Source of the DNA: a virus
IMG/VR virus record: IMGVR_UViG_3300042923_000281
Coordinates: 124,001 to 188,000 of that record
Strand: one strand, 5' to 3'
DNA length: 64,000 nt
Shown: positions 8,028 to 16,131 of the stretch, piece after piece
Layout: each line of letters begins with the position of its first letter
Position numbering within the stretch: the stretch's first letter is position 1
The notes under the pieces: model-generated
What the model saw: the letters and a program-made list of their open reading frames with translations, nothing else
Database searches by the model: none
What the model was told of the DNA's origin: nothing
Position numbers and translations under genes: made by a program

Positions 8028-8744
8028 TTAGCGGCAGAACTGGTCGTAACCTACCACTGGGGCTTTCTTCTTGGTGGCAAAGACGTACTGGTCTGCTTGA
8101 GGCAAGATCATGACGCCACGTTCACCCATGTCGGCGAACTTGTTCCACCAGCTACCATCTTTGTTGATGCCCACCACGGTGATCGGATCACCCTTGATGT
8201 CGATGATGGTCTTCTGCTCGATGTCCTTGTCCAGACGGAAGTGAACCCCGAACAGTGAACGCTCCAGATAGGAGAACTCACGCTTGCCAGTGATCTCAAC
8301 ACCCAGCTTCTCGTCAACGAAAGAGCAGGTGCGGAAGTCCACCATACGTTTACCCGGCTTGGTAAATTCGTAATAGCCGTAACCCGCAGCCCCCGCCACG
8401 AGTAGTACGACTGCGGTGATGATCAGGATGTAAGTCCGGACCACAGCGCGCTTTACCTTCTGCCCACGGGTGAGCACTTTCTCACGGGCCTTGGCCCCTG
8501 GATCAATGCCTTGAGAACGCAGTACCAGATAATCCTGGAGCTTCATATCGCCCTCAGGATGGTGCACGACACTCTCGCCTTGATCATCGCTGGTAACGCG
8601 AAGACGTTCTTCCCCCTTCCCTTGCTCGTTAACCACCAGTACTTTCTCGGTGGGGTTGTGATGAGCAATCTTTTCTGCTGCCGTCGGGCTGGCTGCTTCT
8701 GGAAGTTCTTCACCTGCTACGGTATCGTGGAGTGTGTTACGCAT
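8028..8744 (-). CDS. Single-pass membrane protein
   Basis: A 238-residue protein with a hydrophilic N-terminal domain of about 100 residues, a basic patch (RGQKVKRAVVR), one transmembrane helix at about 104-122, and a C-terminal domain of about 115 residues with two Cys. The positive-inside rule places the N-terminus in the cytoplasm and the C-terminus in the periplasm. Family unknown. It has its own TACATTAT box upstream at 8789-8796, so it is a candidate early inner-membrane protein. Confidence 0.8.
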   Translation of the reverse strand: MRNTLHDTVAGEELPEAASPTAAEKIAHHNPTEKVLVVNEQGKGEERLRVTSDDQGESVVHHPEGDMKLQDYLVLRSQGIDPGAKAREKVLTRGQKVKRAVVRTYILIITAVVLLVAGAAGYGYYEFTKPGKRMVDFRTCSFVDEKLGVEITGKREFSYLERSLFGVHFRLDKDIEQKTIIDIKGDPITVVGINKDGSWWNKFADMGERGVMILPQADQYVFATKKKAPVVGYDQFCR

Positions 8745-8788
8745 TACAGATTCCCCTTACTTTCGGTTATGGTTGTAGTTCCACGATT

Positions 8789-8796
8789 ATAATGTA
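8789..8796 (-). promoter_or_regulatory. Candidate early promoter box TACATTAT
   Basis: Minus-strand TACATTAT with an AT-rich upstream flank and the extended context GGCAATACATTAT, shared with the box at 33476-33483. It lies about 45 bases upstream of 8028-8744 and just past the terminator at 8838-8856. Confidence 0.6.
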
Positions 8797-8837
8797 TTGC
8801 CTTATAATTTTTAATTACAATCGGTGAAACGGCATAA

Positions 8838-8856
8838 AGGCGGGACTAGCCCGCCT
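8838..8856 (-). terminator. Hairpin terminator followed by TTATGCCG
   Basis: AGGCGGG-CTAGT-CCCGCCT on the minus strand followed by TTATGCCGTTTC, a few bases past the stop of 8861-9271. Confidence 0.8.
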
Positions 8857-8860
8857 ATGC

Positions 8861-9271
8861 TCAACGACGATAGCCAAGATCGGCGTGTGGATCATCTTTC
8901 TCTGCCAAGCCTTCAAACGCATTGCTGAAGCCTACTGGCATGGAGGACTTCAATACCCGGACCACGTCGTGACTGGGCTTAGGGCGTGACATCAGCTTCT
9001 TCATCCAGTCCACATTGAAACCGATGAATTCACGTTTGCCTTTGACAGACAACACACCACGACGGACATTGAACCGGTTGGCGTAGCTCTTCATGTTTTC
9101 AACAGGACCGTTCAGAATGGCGATGAAGACCTCGTTCTCCAAGTCCGGCATGAGCAGGTGAGGGAGGGCTTCGATCAGGTGAGTCTCGGTGATCCCTAAG
9201 CCAGCAGCAATCGTTAACGCCTCGTCCTCAGAGTCGGCAATGATGATACTGATACCGTTTTCATTACGCAT
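8861..9271 (-). CDS. Hypothetical protein
   Basis: A 136-residue protein starting MRNENGISIIIADSEDEAL. The ATG at 9271 has AGGAG eight bases upstream and is preferred over an in-frame upstream ATG that lies inside the hairpin region. The first 80 residues look like an alternating alpha/beta fold; the C-terminus is basic then acidic. Family unknown. It is the last gene before the non-coding stretch at 9272-9688. Confidence 0.8.
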   Translation of the reverse strand: MRNENGISIIIADSEDEALTIAAGLGITETHLIEALPHLLMPDLENEVFIAILNGPVENMKSYANRFNVRRGVLSVKGKREFIGFNVDWMKKLMSRPKPSHDVVRVLKSSMPVGFSNAFEGLAEKDDPHADLGYRR

Positions 9272-9299
9272 TTGGATGTCTCCTGAGAAATGTCTATCG

Positions 9300-9486
9300 G
9301 CATAAATGGGCAGCATGAGTTTGAGCCCATGCTGCCCGGTACAGGCGCCGTTGAAACGTATGCTACTGGCTCCCGCCGTTGCTAAACCGTTTCGGGTTAA
9401 GCGTGTGCTGGATCACCCCCTCACTAGACAGTATCTACTGCCTGTACATACAATAGGATCACCTCGATTAGTTTTTAGCTACGAGG
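9300..9486 (-). ncRNA. Possible short non-coding early RNA
   Basis: A minus-strand TACATTAC box (9487-9494) is followed about 150-180 bases later by a 10-bp hairpin with ATTTATGCC downstream. Only very short open frames lie between them (at most about 17 codons). If both signals work, they define a transcript of about 180-190 bases without a real gene. This is inference from the two flanking signals; no RNA family is recognised. Confidence 0.35.
9308..9337 (-). terminator. Strong hairpin followed by ATTTATGCC
   Basis: Perfect 10-bp arms (GGGCAGCATG and CATGCTGCCC) with a 10-base loop. On the minus strand it is followed by ATTTATGCCGATAG, like the other terminators here. It would end any transcript started at 9487-9494, before gene 8861-9271. 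Confidence 0.7.
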
Positions 9487-9494
9487 GTAATGTA
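9487..9494 (-). promoter_or_regulatory. Candidate early promoter box TACATTAC
   Basis: TACATTAC on the minus strand in a gene-free region. It differs by one base from the phiKZ early consensus TATATTAC. It is the only copy in this window not directly in front of a coding gene. Confidence 0.5.
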
Positions 9495-9527
9495 TCGTTT
9501 GAGTAAAATCAAATCCACTATAAACAG

Positions 9528-9553
9528 GGGATACAGGCCACGGCCTGTATCCC
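9528..9553. terminator. Near-perfect palindrome with TTAT on both sides
   Basis: Twelve-base arms GGGATACAGGCC and GGCCTGTATCCC are separated by two bases. Downstream on the plus strand is TTCCTTATTTG; on the minus strand CCTGTTTATAG. It could stop transcription from both sides, or serve as a protein-binding site at the divergent junction. Confidence 0.55.
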
Positions 9554-9688
9554 TTCCTTATTTGCTTTATATCTTTTATAGGTACTTACCGTATCAGGGC
9601 ACGCCAAATGATGTGTAGCTGCTCTCTTTAATTCATCTCGATTTATCGAGTGTCAGCCGCTCTTTAAATCCACTTCGGGTATCAAGAC

Positions 9689-10204
9689 ATGTCTGACATT
9701 TCCCTGCTTTCCAAGGACCAAGTACTTGCCTTGGTCAACGAGCAAAACCCGGGCCTGAACCTTACGCACGAGAAAGTCACTTTCGGTGATCCTGTCGCAG
9801 CGTCTGGTGAAAACCCGGAACGTAACACTGAACTGGTCATGACCGGTATCCCGGGCAAGGGCTTCAAGAACACTGCCACCATCCTTTACAACCGGATCGA
9901 CTTGGCAGACTTCGAAGTTCAGATCCCATCGCAGATCCAAGTAGAAGGCGATGTGACCATCCAATCCATTCTGGATGGTTTCAACCTGTTCTACGGGGCG
10001 AACCTGCAACTGAACGACGTGCGTAGCGACCTCACGCTGCCCGGCGATCTGACCAGCACTCCGGAAGACTTCACCCTGATCGCCGCTGCGGGCTCCTACG
10101 CCTACCGTGGTCAGGTGGTCATCAGTATCCAGATGGCTGACCAAGACCTGAACGCTGCCGTCACCAAGAAAGTCCTGGATGGCTTGACGCTCTCCCTGAG
10201 CTAA
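9689..10204 (+). CDS. Fibre-array paralogue with modules A and B
   Basis: A 171-residue protein, first of the plus-strand structural array. Module A (about residues 1-75) has VNEQNPG, the NTELVMTGIPGKGFK segment and ILYNRIDLADF. Module B (about 76-160) has DGFNLFYGANLQLND and AAAGSYAYRGQVVIS. The family signature is G-x-x-[YF]-x-G followed by [YF]-N-R-x-D-L. Module C is absent. The C-terminus TKKVLDGLTLSLS resembles the end of 21407-21613. Probably a virion or tail-fibre component; no enzymatic motif. Confidence 0.75.
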   Translation: MSDISLLSKDQVLALVNEQNPGLNLTHEKVTFGDPVAASGENPERNTELVMTGIPGKGFKNTATILYNRIDLADFEVQIPSQIQVEGDVTIQSILDGFNLFYGANLQLNDVRSDLTLPGDLTSTPEDFTLIAAAGSYAYRGQVVISIQMADQDLNAAVTKKVLDGLTLSLS

Positions 10205-10216
10205 TGGTGCTGGTAG

Positions 10217-10252
10217 TTGACCAGAACGCGCACTGGGGCCTTCGGGTCTCAG
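10217..10252 (+). other. Intercistronic hairpin
   Basis: CACTGGGGCC-TTCG-GGTCTCAGTG can fold between the first and second fibre genes. No T-run or TTAT follows directly, so partial termination or mRNA processing, setting the ratio of the two proteins, is more likely than a full stop. Confidence 0.4.
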
Positions 10253-10282
10253 TGGCATTAGTCTCTTAACCGGGAAAGAATC

Positions 10283-11122
10283 ATGTCAATCTACAGTCAG
10301 TCGCCCGACCAGATGGTGCGCGAACTGATCAACAATGCCAACACCCCTCTCGTTCCCTTCGCTCCAGAGAACTTGACCTTCGGTACGCCCCAAGTTGTAA
10401 CGGGCAATCCTTCTGTCAACGCCACAGTGAAGGTGCGAGGTATCCAGGGTGAGGTCTACGCTGGTCAGGTTGCTATTTCGTACAATCGCTTGGACCTTGG
10501 TGTCCTGTACCGCGGTAACTACCGCCCAGAATTCACGGCGTTGGGTCAATCGACCCTCTATCGTCTATTGCCTGAGATCAACAAGGCCCTCGGCCTGAAC
10601 TTGACGAAGAACGACTTGATTGACGTCGACCTCAAGTTGTTGGAAGAAGGCGATCAGGTCAACCTTGAACTGCGTGCTAAGCCTGGCTCGTTGGCTTACA
10701 CCGGTCTGGCCACGATCTTGTTCAACCGTCGGCAGTTGATGCTCACGGACGTCTTGCCAGTGGAAGCGTTCGAAGAGTTCAAACACGCTGACCCAGTCCT
10801 TGAAGGTTATCAGAGCGCTGGTTTGCTTACTTGGGGGCAGGATTTCACGATCATTGCGCAGTACCTCAAGGTCAACCGTTACGGTAACAACTACAAGGGT
10901 AGCTGGATCGACGAAGCCGGGCTCAGAGCAGGCCTGGCTCAGTATTTCGGCATCGAGAATTGGCCGAGGATTGACACGAGTGCCAACTCCAAGATGACGA
11001 TCAGGGATTACGCCACGAAAGATCACCCGGATGCCAACCGTAACTACCAGCGGGTGGTGGTGCAAACCAGCCTGCGCAGCGACGGGTACTCCGGTACTGC
11101 TTTCTTCCACTATAACGCCTGA
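10283..11122 (+). CDS. Fibre-array paralogue with modules A, B and C
   Basis: A 279-residue protein. Module A carries INNANTPLVPFAPENLTFG, then VYAGQVAISYNRLDLG. Module B carries INKALGLNLTKNDL and AKPGSLAYTGLATI. Module C (about 180-279) begins WGQDFTIIAQYLK and ends with the typical YQRVVVQTS...GTAFFHYNA. It is the first full three-module member. It is most similar in layout to 11993-12796 and 12827-13831. Structural role inferred from repetition and from neighbouring adhesin-like domains. Confidence 0.75.
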   Translation: MSIYSQSPDQMVRELINNANTPLVPFAPENLTFGTPQVVTGNPSVNATVKVRGIQGEVYAGQVAISYNRLDLGVLYRGNYRPEFTALGQSTLYRLLPEINKALGLNLTKNDLIDVDLKLLEEGDQVNLELRAKPGSLAYTGLATILFNRRQLMLTDVLPVEAFEEFKHADPVLEGYQSAGLLTWGQDFTIIAQYLKVNRYGNNYKGSWIDEAGLRAGLAQYFGIENWPRIDTSANSKMTIRDYATKDHPDANRNYQRVVVQTSLRSDGYSGTAFFHYNA

Positions 11123-11135
11123 TCGGAGATGACTC

Positions 11136-11984
11136 ATGTCTCTTTATAAGAACCCCGTCACGACGCTTTTGAACGTCGTCGGGAGTTACAACGGGATCAC
11201 GCTCGATCCGGCTGACTTCGACTTCATCGATCCTCGGCCGAACACCAGCGGCAAGCATCCTGAGCAAAACTCCATCGTCACCATCAAGGCCAACAACGCC
11301 TTTGCCCCGTATCAGGGCGAGACCGTGGTGTACTACAACCGTCTGGACTTGGCTGACTTGGCGAAACTCGTCACGTTAACCATGAAGGCCCCAAGCGTCA
11401 CCAACTCCCACGACCTCCTGCCGTTCCTGAATGACCGTTTCGGTCTGAACCTGGAAGAGTCGGATCTGGAACTGGTTGATGCTGAAGACATGACCGATTA
11501 CAAGACCGTGCAACTGACGGCTGTACCGGGCAGTCTGGGTTGGATCGGCACTGTGTCCATTTCGGTGGCACAAGGTGACATCCCGCTGACCAACTACCTG
11601 ACGACCACTGCACTCAACGGTCTGAACTACCCAACGCCGTACGCTACCCTGCCGTTTGCGCAGATGTACAGCTACTGGCGTGACTTCTCGGCTCACGTGA
11701 ATTACCTGAAGACCATCACGGCTGGTCAGGCGATCCCACAAGAGCTGGCTGACATCCTCTCCAGCATCACTGGCGACGCATGGTTCCGTACTGGCTACCA
11801 TGAGTTCAGTCTGGGCGGTGCTCAGGTTGTGTGGGCTGGTAAAGCGGCTGACAACGGTCTGATGAACCCGTCGTACGACTACGGCATTCAGGTCCGTCTG
11901 AACCACGATGATGCGTTCGGTATCACTGGCGACTTGATCATTCACTTCAGCGATCCGGTTGACCCGTTCGCTCAGCCAGCGTGA
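11136..11984 (+). CDS. Fibre-array paralogue with modules A, B and C
   Basis: A 282-residue protein. Module A includes VYYNRLDLADLAKL and module B includes NDRFGLNLEESDLELVDAEDM and AVPGSLGWIGTVSIS. Module C begins YWRDFSAHVNYLKTI and ends LIIHFSDPVDPFAQPA. The DPVDPF ending is shared with 13843-14721, so these two form a subfamily that alternates with members ending HYN. An ATG with GGAG upstream follows the previous stop closely. Confidence 0.75.
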   Translation: MSLYKNPVTTLLNVVGSYNGITLDPADFDFIDPRPNTSGKHPEQNSIVTIKANNAFAPYQGETVVYYNRLDLADLAKLVTLTMKAPSVTNSHDLLPFLNDRFGLNLEESDLELVDAEDMTDYKTVQLTAVPGSLGWIGTVSISVAQGDIPLTNYLTTTALNGLNYPTPYATLPFAQMYSYWRDFSAHVNYLKTITAGQAIPQELADILSSITGDAWFRTGYHEFSLGGAQVVWAGKAADNGLMNPSYDYGIQVRLNHDDAFGITGDLIIHFSDPVDPFAQPA

Positions 11985-11992
11985 GGTGAGTC

Positions 11993-12796
11993 ATGGACGG
12001 ACGTGATCTGATTATCCAGATGGTCAACGAGCAGAACACTCTGTATCGGCCGATCACGCTGGACAACGTGGCGATGTCGCTGCCTGTAAAGAAAGGACAG
12101 AACGATCCGCGTAACACCGGGGTGACCCTCAGTGGCGTACACGGTAAGGGCTACAAAGGTCAGACGGAGATCTTCTACAACCGTCACGACTTGCCTGAGC
12201 TGTTTGGTGAAGCGGGCATCACGCCTAACCTTCGTCACAACGCTGAGATCACTCCAGCCTGGATCATCGACAAGTTGAACACCAAGTACGGCCTGTACCT
12301 TGAGGCCACGGACTTGAACAACATCGATGTCCCTATCTTCGACCAATTGGAAACTACCAAGCCCATCGAGATCGTCGTCAAAGACAACTCGTGGAACTGG
12401 GTCGGGACCATTACCCTCGAAATGACCTACGGCAACCCATTACTGGAAACCGTGGTCTTGGTACAGCTCCTGCCGATCCTGGAACACCCCACGGATCACA
12501 AAGAGCTTCGAGGTCGGAAGTCCGGGTACATGTGCACGTACAACTTCGACTTCACAGCCTATAAAGCTGACCTGCAACGTGACCCGAAGACTGGCCGTTG
12601 GGCTAACTTCGACTTGGTCATGGCCGCAGGCGCCAAAGCAGGTTTGCCCGCATGGGGTAATGCAGGCGGGATCGTCGACCTCCCAACCAGCGCAATGCCT
12701 GAAGCCAACCCGAAGTTTCAACGGGTGATGGTGCAGAGCTACGCGACCGGTGGTGTGGTAGGTCCGATCTTATTCCACTACGACCTGGACTGGTGA
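11993..12796 (+). CDS. Fibre-array paralogue with modules A, B and C
   Basis: A 267-residue protein. Module A: MVNEQNTLYRPITL and GKGYKGQTEIFYNRHDLPELF. Module B: LNTKYGLYLEATDL and SWNWVGTITLEM. Module C: YNFDFTAYKADLQR, ending FQRVMVQSYATGG...GPILFHYDLDW. A GTGAG purine stretch lies before the ATG, which directly follows the previous stop. Confidence 0.75.
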   Translation: MDGRDLIIQMVNEQNTLYRPITLDNVAMSLPVKKGQNDPRNTGVTLSGVHGKGYKGQTEIFYNRHDLPELFGEAGITPNLRHNAEITPAWIIDKLNTKYGLYLEATDLNNIDVPIFDQLETTKPIEIVVKDNSWNWVGTITLEMTYGNPLLETVVLVQLLPILEHPTDHKELRGRKSGYMCTYNFDFTAYKADLQRDPKTGRWANFDLVMAAGAKAGLPAWGNAGGIVDLPTSAMPEANPKFQRVMVQSYATGGVVGPILFHYDLDW

Positions 12797-12826
12797 TTCC
12801 TGTCCTTTCTTGAGAAGGTTTAGCTC

Positions 12827-13831
12827 ATGGCTATCTATAGCAAAACGACCAAGCAGATGATGGTCGATCTGATTAACGCAGGGAATCCGCAACTGCCATT
12901 CCCGATCAACGAGACGGACTTCGAGTTCGGTCTGCCGGAAGTCATCGCTGACCCAGGCAATGGCCACAACACTCGCATCCGGATCACTGCGAAACCGAAC
13001 ACCAACTACGTCGGCAACGTACAGCTTACCTATCGTCGTCTGGACGTGGGCCGTATCTTCCGCAACATGACGCTGGAAGTGTCTCGCTGGGTTGCCAACA
13101 CCGGCGCCAACGGTAGCCCTCTGATTCTGCTGAGTTCGCTGTACCCGCTTTATAGCGAGAAGTACGGTTTCAACTTCGCAGTGGGTGAATGGGGCGACGG
13201 TAACTTGAGTGGCCTCAATGGTATCCGCGGTGACGTGTTTAACATCGCGCCGATTGCCAACAACTTGGCTTTCGTGGGTAACGTGCAGGGCAAGTGGACC
13301 ATCGGTGAACGTACGCTGGAATCGCTACTGTCTGTAGACGTTGTTGCAGGTCGTCGCTACCCAGGCGGTAATGACTTCGTGACTCCGGGCCACAAGTACT
13401 GGGTCACCCCAGACGGCTTCGACATGGACTTCTCGGCATTCAAGGACACGCTGGAATCGGGTGTTGTGGCCACAGGCTACGCTGGCGGTATCCGTGCTAA
13501 CGTGTACGTGGGCGACAACTACGCTGACGGTAGCCAACCAATTCGTCAGATCATCGAGAACAACATTCTCAAGACGCTGAAGAACCGCAATGGCGATTTC
13601 TACACCATTGTAACGGCTGGCGGTCCTGCGGCTGTCACCGAAGCCATGACCACGCCATTCCGGTTGAACGGTGCGTACTTCCGTCGCTATGCCCTCCCGC
13701 ATGCTGACGTGCCAGAAGCCAACTCCGAGTTCTACAACCGTTGCTTGGTCATCAGTGTGAATGACGCCTTCGGTGGTCTGGGCCAGCGTGACTGGGGCAC
13801 TGGTCGCATCCTTCTCCACTACAACGTCTAA
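12827..13831 (+). CDS. Fibre-array paralogue, long three-module member
   Basis: A 334-residue protein, the longest simple A-B-C member. Module A: INAGNPQLPFPINETDFEFG and NYVGNVQLTYRRLDVGRIF. Module B has a longer loop around EKYGFNFAVGEWGDGN. Module C starts FDMDFSAFKDTLES and ends RILLHYNV after NRCLVISVNDA. The C-terminal RILLHYNV is near identical in type to KILLHYNV of 14768-15631. AGAAGG precedes the ATG. Confidence 0.75.
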   Translation: MAIYSKTTKQMMVDLINAGNPQLPFPINETDFEFGLPEVIADPGNGHNTRIRITAKPNTNYVGNVQLTYRRLDVGRIFRNMTLEVSRWVANTGANGSPLILLSSLYPLYSEKYGFNFAVGEWGDGNLSGLNGIRGDVFNIAPIANNLAFVGNVQGKWTIGERTLESLLSVDVVAGRRYPGGNDFVTPGHKYWVTPDGFDMDFSAFKDTLESGVVATGYAGGIRANVYVGDNYADGSQPIRQIIENNILKTLKNRNGDFYTIVTAGGPAAVTEAMTTPFRLNGAYFRRYALPHADVPEANSEFYNRCLVISVNDAFGGLGQRDWGTGRILLHYNV

Positions 13832-13842
13832 GGGCAGGTGCC

Positions 13843-14721
13843 ATGACTATTCATTTCAACTCCAAGCAGAGTTTGGTGAACTACATCAACGCTGCTAACA
13901 GTTCACCACTGACCGTGGATGAGCTGGACTTTGGTACACCGCAGCCCACAGCAGGGACGTGGCGTGAAGGGTTGGTCAATGCCAACACCGCTATCAAGAT
14001 CACTGCTAAAGAAGCCTCGGTGTTCCAAGGTTCTCGCGTGATCTGCTACGACCGCCTGAACCTGCCGGATCTTTCGACCCTGGCCAACGGGCTGTCGGTC
14101 AAGTGCTACCAGCCTGCGACCAACTTCGACGTGCTGCCTGCGTTGTTCCGCCGTTACGGGATTGTGCTGAGTAAGGAAGACTTCATCGAAGAGCCTTTCG
14201 CTCACGATGGTGCTAACCCCACTCCGTGCGTGTTCAAAGCCAAGCCAGGTGCTATCGGCTGGACAGGTCAACTGACCGTCATGTCCCAGTCGGGCTCTGC
14301 GGTACTGGGCCAGCACTTGACTCAAGCAGCTCTGCCGGGGCTGAACTACCCAGTGACCGGTGACGGTTCTCAAGGTTCGGCACTGACTTACCTCTACGGG
14401 TATGATTTCACAGCGTACAAGTCGACGCTGGAGAACTACCAAGTGGGCACCAAGTTGGGTGCGGCTGATACAGCGCTTCTGGCTGCGATCAAGGCGATTG
14501 ACACCAACGCCGGTAAGTCGCTGTGGAACTTGGACCCGGCAAGCACTGCGTGGTCTCTGGAGGGCGCTGAGGTTGTCTACAGCGGTATCAACTCCAATGT
14601 CCTGCCAACTAACCAGTCGTACAAGTACGCACTCGGTCTGTTGCTCAAGGCGACCAACATCACGCCTCCGGGCGTGTGCTACCTCCACTACGACGATCCG
14701 TTCGATCCGAACGAGGTGTGA
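13843..14721 (+). CDS. Fibre-array paralogue with modules A, B and C
   Basis: A 292-residue protein. Module A: NYINAANSSPLTVDELDFG, then ICYDRLNLPDL. Module B: RYGIVLSKEDF and AKPGAIGWTGQLTV. Module C: YGYDFTAYKSTLEN, then a W-N-L-D...W-S-L-E-G-AEVVY segment, ending CYLHYDDPFDPNEV. The module C pattern W..D....W.L..A.VVY matches the free-standing module C protein at 16132-16476, useful for aligning that split copy. Confidence 0.75.
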   Translation: MTIHFNSKQSLVNYINAANSSPLTVDELDFGTPQPTAGTWREGLVNANTAIKITAKEASVFQGSRVICYDRLNLPDLSTLANGLSVKCYQPATNFDVLPALFRRYGIVLSKEDFIEEPFAHDGANPTPCVFKAKPGAIGWTGQLTVMSQSGSAVLGQHLTQAALPGLNYPVTGDGSQGSALTYLYGYDFTAYKSTLENYQVGTKLGAADTALLAAIKAIDTNAGKSLWNLDPASTAWSLEGAEVVYSGINSNVLPTNQSYKYALGLLLKATNITPPGVCYLHYDDPFDPNEV

Positions 14722-14767
14722 GTAAACGGCCCTAGGTAACTGGGGCCATCACAAAGGAAGACTGAAG
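14722..14767 (+). other. Intercistronic spacer with short hairpin
   Basis: GGCCC and GGGCC arms around TAGGTAACTG can fold here, followed by AAAGGAAGACTGAAG, the ribosome binding site of the next gene. It may modulate readthrough inside the array; no TTAT follows. Confidence 0.35.
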
Positions 14768-15631
14768 ATGTCGTCTTACTACTCAAAACCTCAGGTCGAA
14801 CTGTTACTGAAGCTGATCAACGAGTCCAACCCAGGGCTGTTAGAGCTTCGTGACTTGGTGAACACTCGCCTCGGTGTGCCATTTGTACGCACGCCTGCTG
14901 CCGGTGAGATCCAGAACACGTCGTTGGAACTGTACGCACAACCCGGGTCATTCTACATCGGCAAGAAGATCGTTCACTATCGGCGAATCGATCTGAGCAA
15001 GCTGTTTGCCAACATGACGTTGGACATCGAGTACTGGGCTCCGGGCAACTTGCCTAAAGCCACGTGGATCGATTTGATCAACAAGAAGTACGGTCTGGCC
15101 TTGGTCGATGCTGACATGGCAGGCTACGGGGACATGGGCGAAACGACGTACGTCTTGAACCTGGCGGGTACTTCGCTGGGCTACAATGGTACGTTGCGGG
15201 TTCGTTGGACACGTGGCAAACGGGCCATGGACCAGATCTTGACAGTGGATCGGTACGCCGGTCTGTATTGGGATAGTTCCTATGTGCAAGGGAAGCCACT
15301 CATGACACCAGTGAACTTCAGTCTGGACTACAGTCGGTTCTTCAACATCGACACCATCACAAACGGGATCACGCTGAACAACGCAGGTGCGTACTACAGT
15401 GAGATCAAAACGATTGTGGACTGGTTCAACAAGTGCGCCGGTCTGGCCTTGGATCTGGGGGTCGATCACACGTTGCCAAATGGGCTCAAGGGCTTGACCA
15501 TGTCTCGCTTCACATTGCCCAACGTCAACGTGCCTGAAGCCAACGCTGCCAAGTTCAACCGTGTCTTGGTGATCTCCAGTCGGACCACCAGTTGGTTCGG
15601 TGGCAAGATCCTGCTGCACTACAACGTCTAA
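14768..15631 (+). CDS. Fibre-array paralogue with modules A, B and C
   Basis: A 287-residue protein. Module A: INESNPGLLELRDL and FYIGKKIVHYRRIDLSKLF. Module B: INKKYGLALVDADM and GTSLGYNGTLRVRW. Module C: NFSLDYSRFFNIDTI, ending NRVLVISSRTTSWFGGKILLHYNV. The strong AAAGGAAG ribosome binding site sits just upstream of the ATG. Confidence 0.75.
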   Translation: MSSYYSKPQVELLLKLINESNPGLLELRDLVNTRLGVPFVRTPAAGEIQNTSLELYAQPGSFYIGKKIVHYRRIDLSKLFANMTLDIEYWAPGNLPKATWIDLINKKYGLALVDADMAGYGDMGETTYVLNLAGTSLGYNGTLRVRWTRGKRAMDQILTVDRYAGLYWDSSYVQGKPLMTPVNFSLDYSRFFNIDTITNGITLNNAGAYYSEIKTIVDWFNKCAGLALDLGVDHTLPNGLKGLTMSRFTLPNVNVPEANAAKFNRVLVISSRTTSWFGGKILLHYNV

Positions 15632-15642
15632 CGAGGACGCCC

Positions 15643-16128
15643 ATGGCTCTTATTCAAGGTTCGAAAGTTGACCTCGTGTCAGCATTGAACCGGGAGACGC
15701 CAGTCGCATTGGACTACGCTGGGTTGGTTTTCAGCCCAGTCGTACCGCTCCAGTCTGATCCGTCCGGCAAGTTGGTGAAGGTGCGCTTGTCGACACTTCC
15801 CACCTACACGTACAAGGGCAACGATGTCCTTGAATACAGCCGGCGTAATCTGGCCGATCTACCCGGTATCTTTCCGGTACTTCCACGCTGCGTCCCCGGT
15901 GCTACGCTGTACGCCATGCTGACGGCCTTGGCCGATGGGACCAGCATCCTGTTCACAACTGACGATCTCGAAGATGCACCGGTGGTCACCCGTCAAGACG
16001 GTAACTATCAAGTGCAGTTGACGGCGAAGGCAGGCTCGTATGCTTGGTACGGTACCGGCTTGTTGGTATTCCGCAACCTTCCTCACATTTCGTTGGCCAT
16101 CGTGGACAACAACCTCTCCTGGAGTTAA
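15643..16128 (+). CDS. Fibre-array paralogue, modules A and B of a split copy
   Basis: A 161-residue protein. The ATG at 15643 has GAGGAC upstream; an earlier in-frame ATG lies inside the previous gene. Module A: LVSALNRETPVALDYAGLVF and YTYKGNDVLEYSRRNLADL. Module B: TTDDLEDAPV and AKAGSYAWYGTGLLVF. It ends LSWS then TAA. The next codons in the same frame are GTG ATG, opening 16132-16476, which carries module C. Together they equal one full-length paralogue interrupted by a single in-frame stop. Whether this is a natural split, a nonsense mutation or a readthrough site cannot be decided here. Confidence 0.75.
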   Translation: MALIQGSKVDLVSALNRETPVALDYAGLVFSPVVPLQSDPSGKLVKVRLSTLPTYTYKGNDVLEYSRRNLADLPGIFPVLPRCVPGATLYAMLTALADGTSILFTTDDLEDAPVVTRQDGNYQVQLTAKAGSYAWYGTGLLVFRNLPHISLAIVDNNLSWS

Positions 16129-16131
16129 GTG

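Larger units (their letters stand above)
9272..9688. other. Gene-free divergent region (417 bases)
   Basis: This gap separates minus-strand gene 8861-9271 from the plus-strand fibre operon starting at 9689. I see no convincing coding frame: the open frames are short, lack ribosome binding sites and look unlike neighbouring genes. It holds a TACATTAC box (minus, 9487-9494), a long hairpin (9308-9337) and a near-perfect palindrome (9528-9553). The last roughly 130 bases before 9689 are AT-richer and probably contain the plus-strand promoter for the fibre operon, which I cannot place exactly. Confidence 0.7.

Noticed and set aside
9340-9480. Possible tRNA in the gene-free region
   Set aside because: No cloverleaf, no GGTTCRA-type T-loop and no paired acceptor ends on either strand.
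9306-9506. Plus-strand 66-codon frame in the gene-free region
   Set aside because: It starts inside a terminator hairpin, lacks a ribosome binding site and overlaps a promoter box on the other strand.
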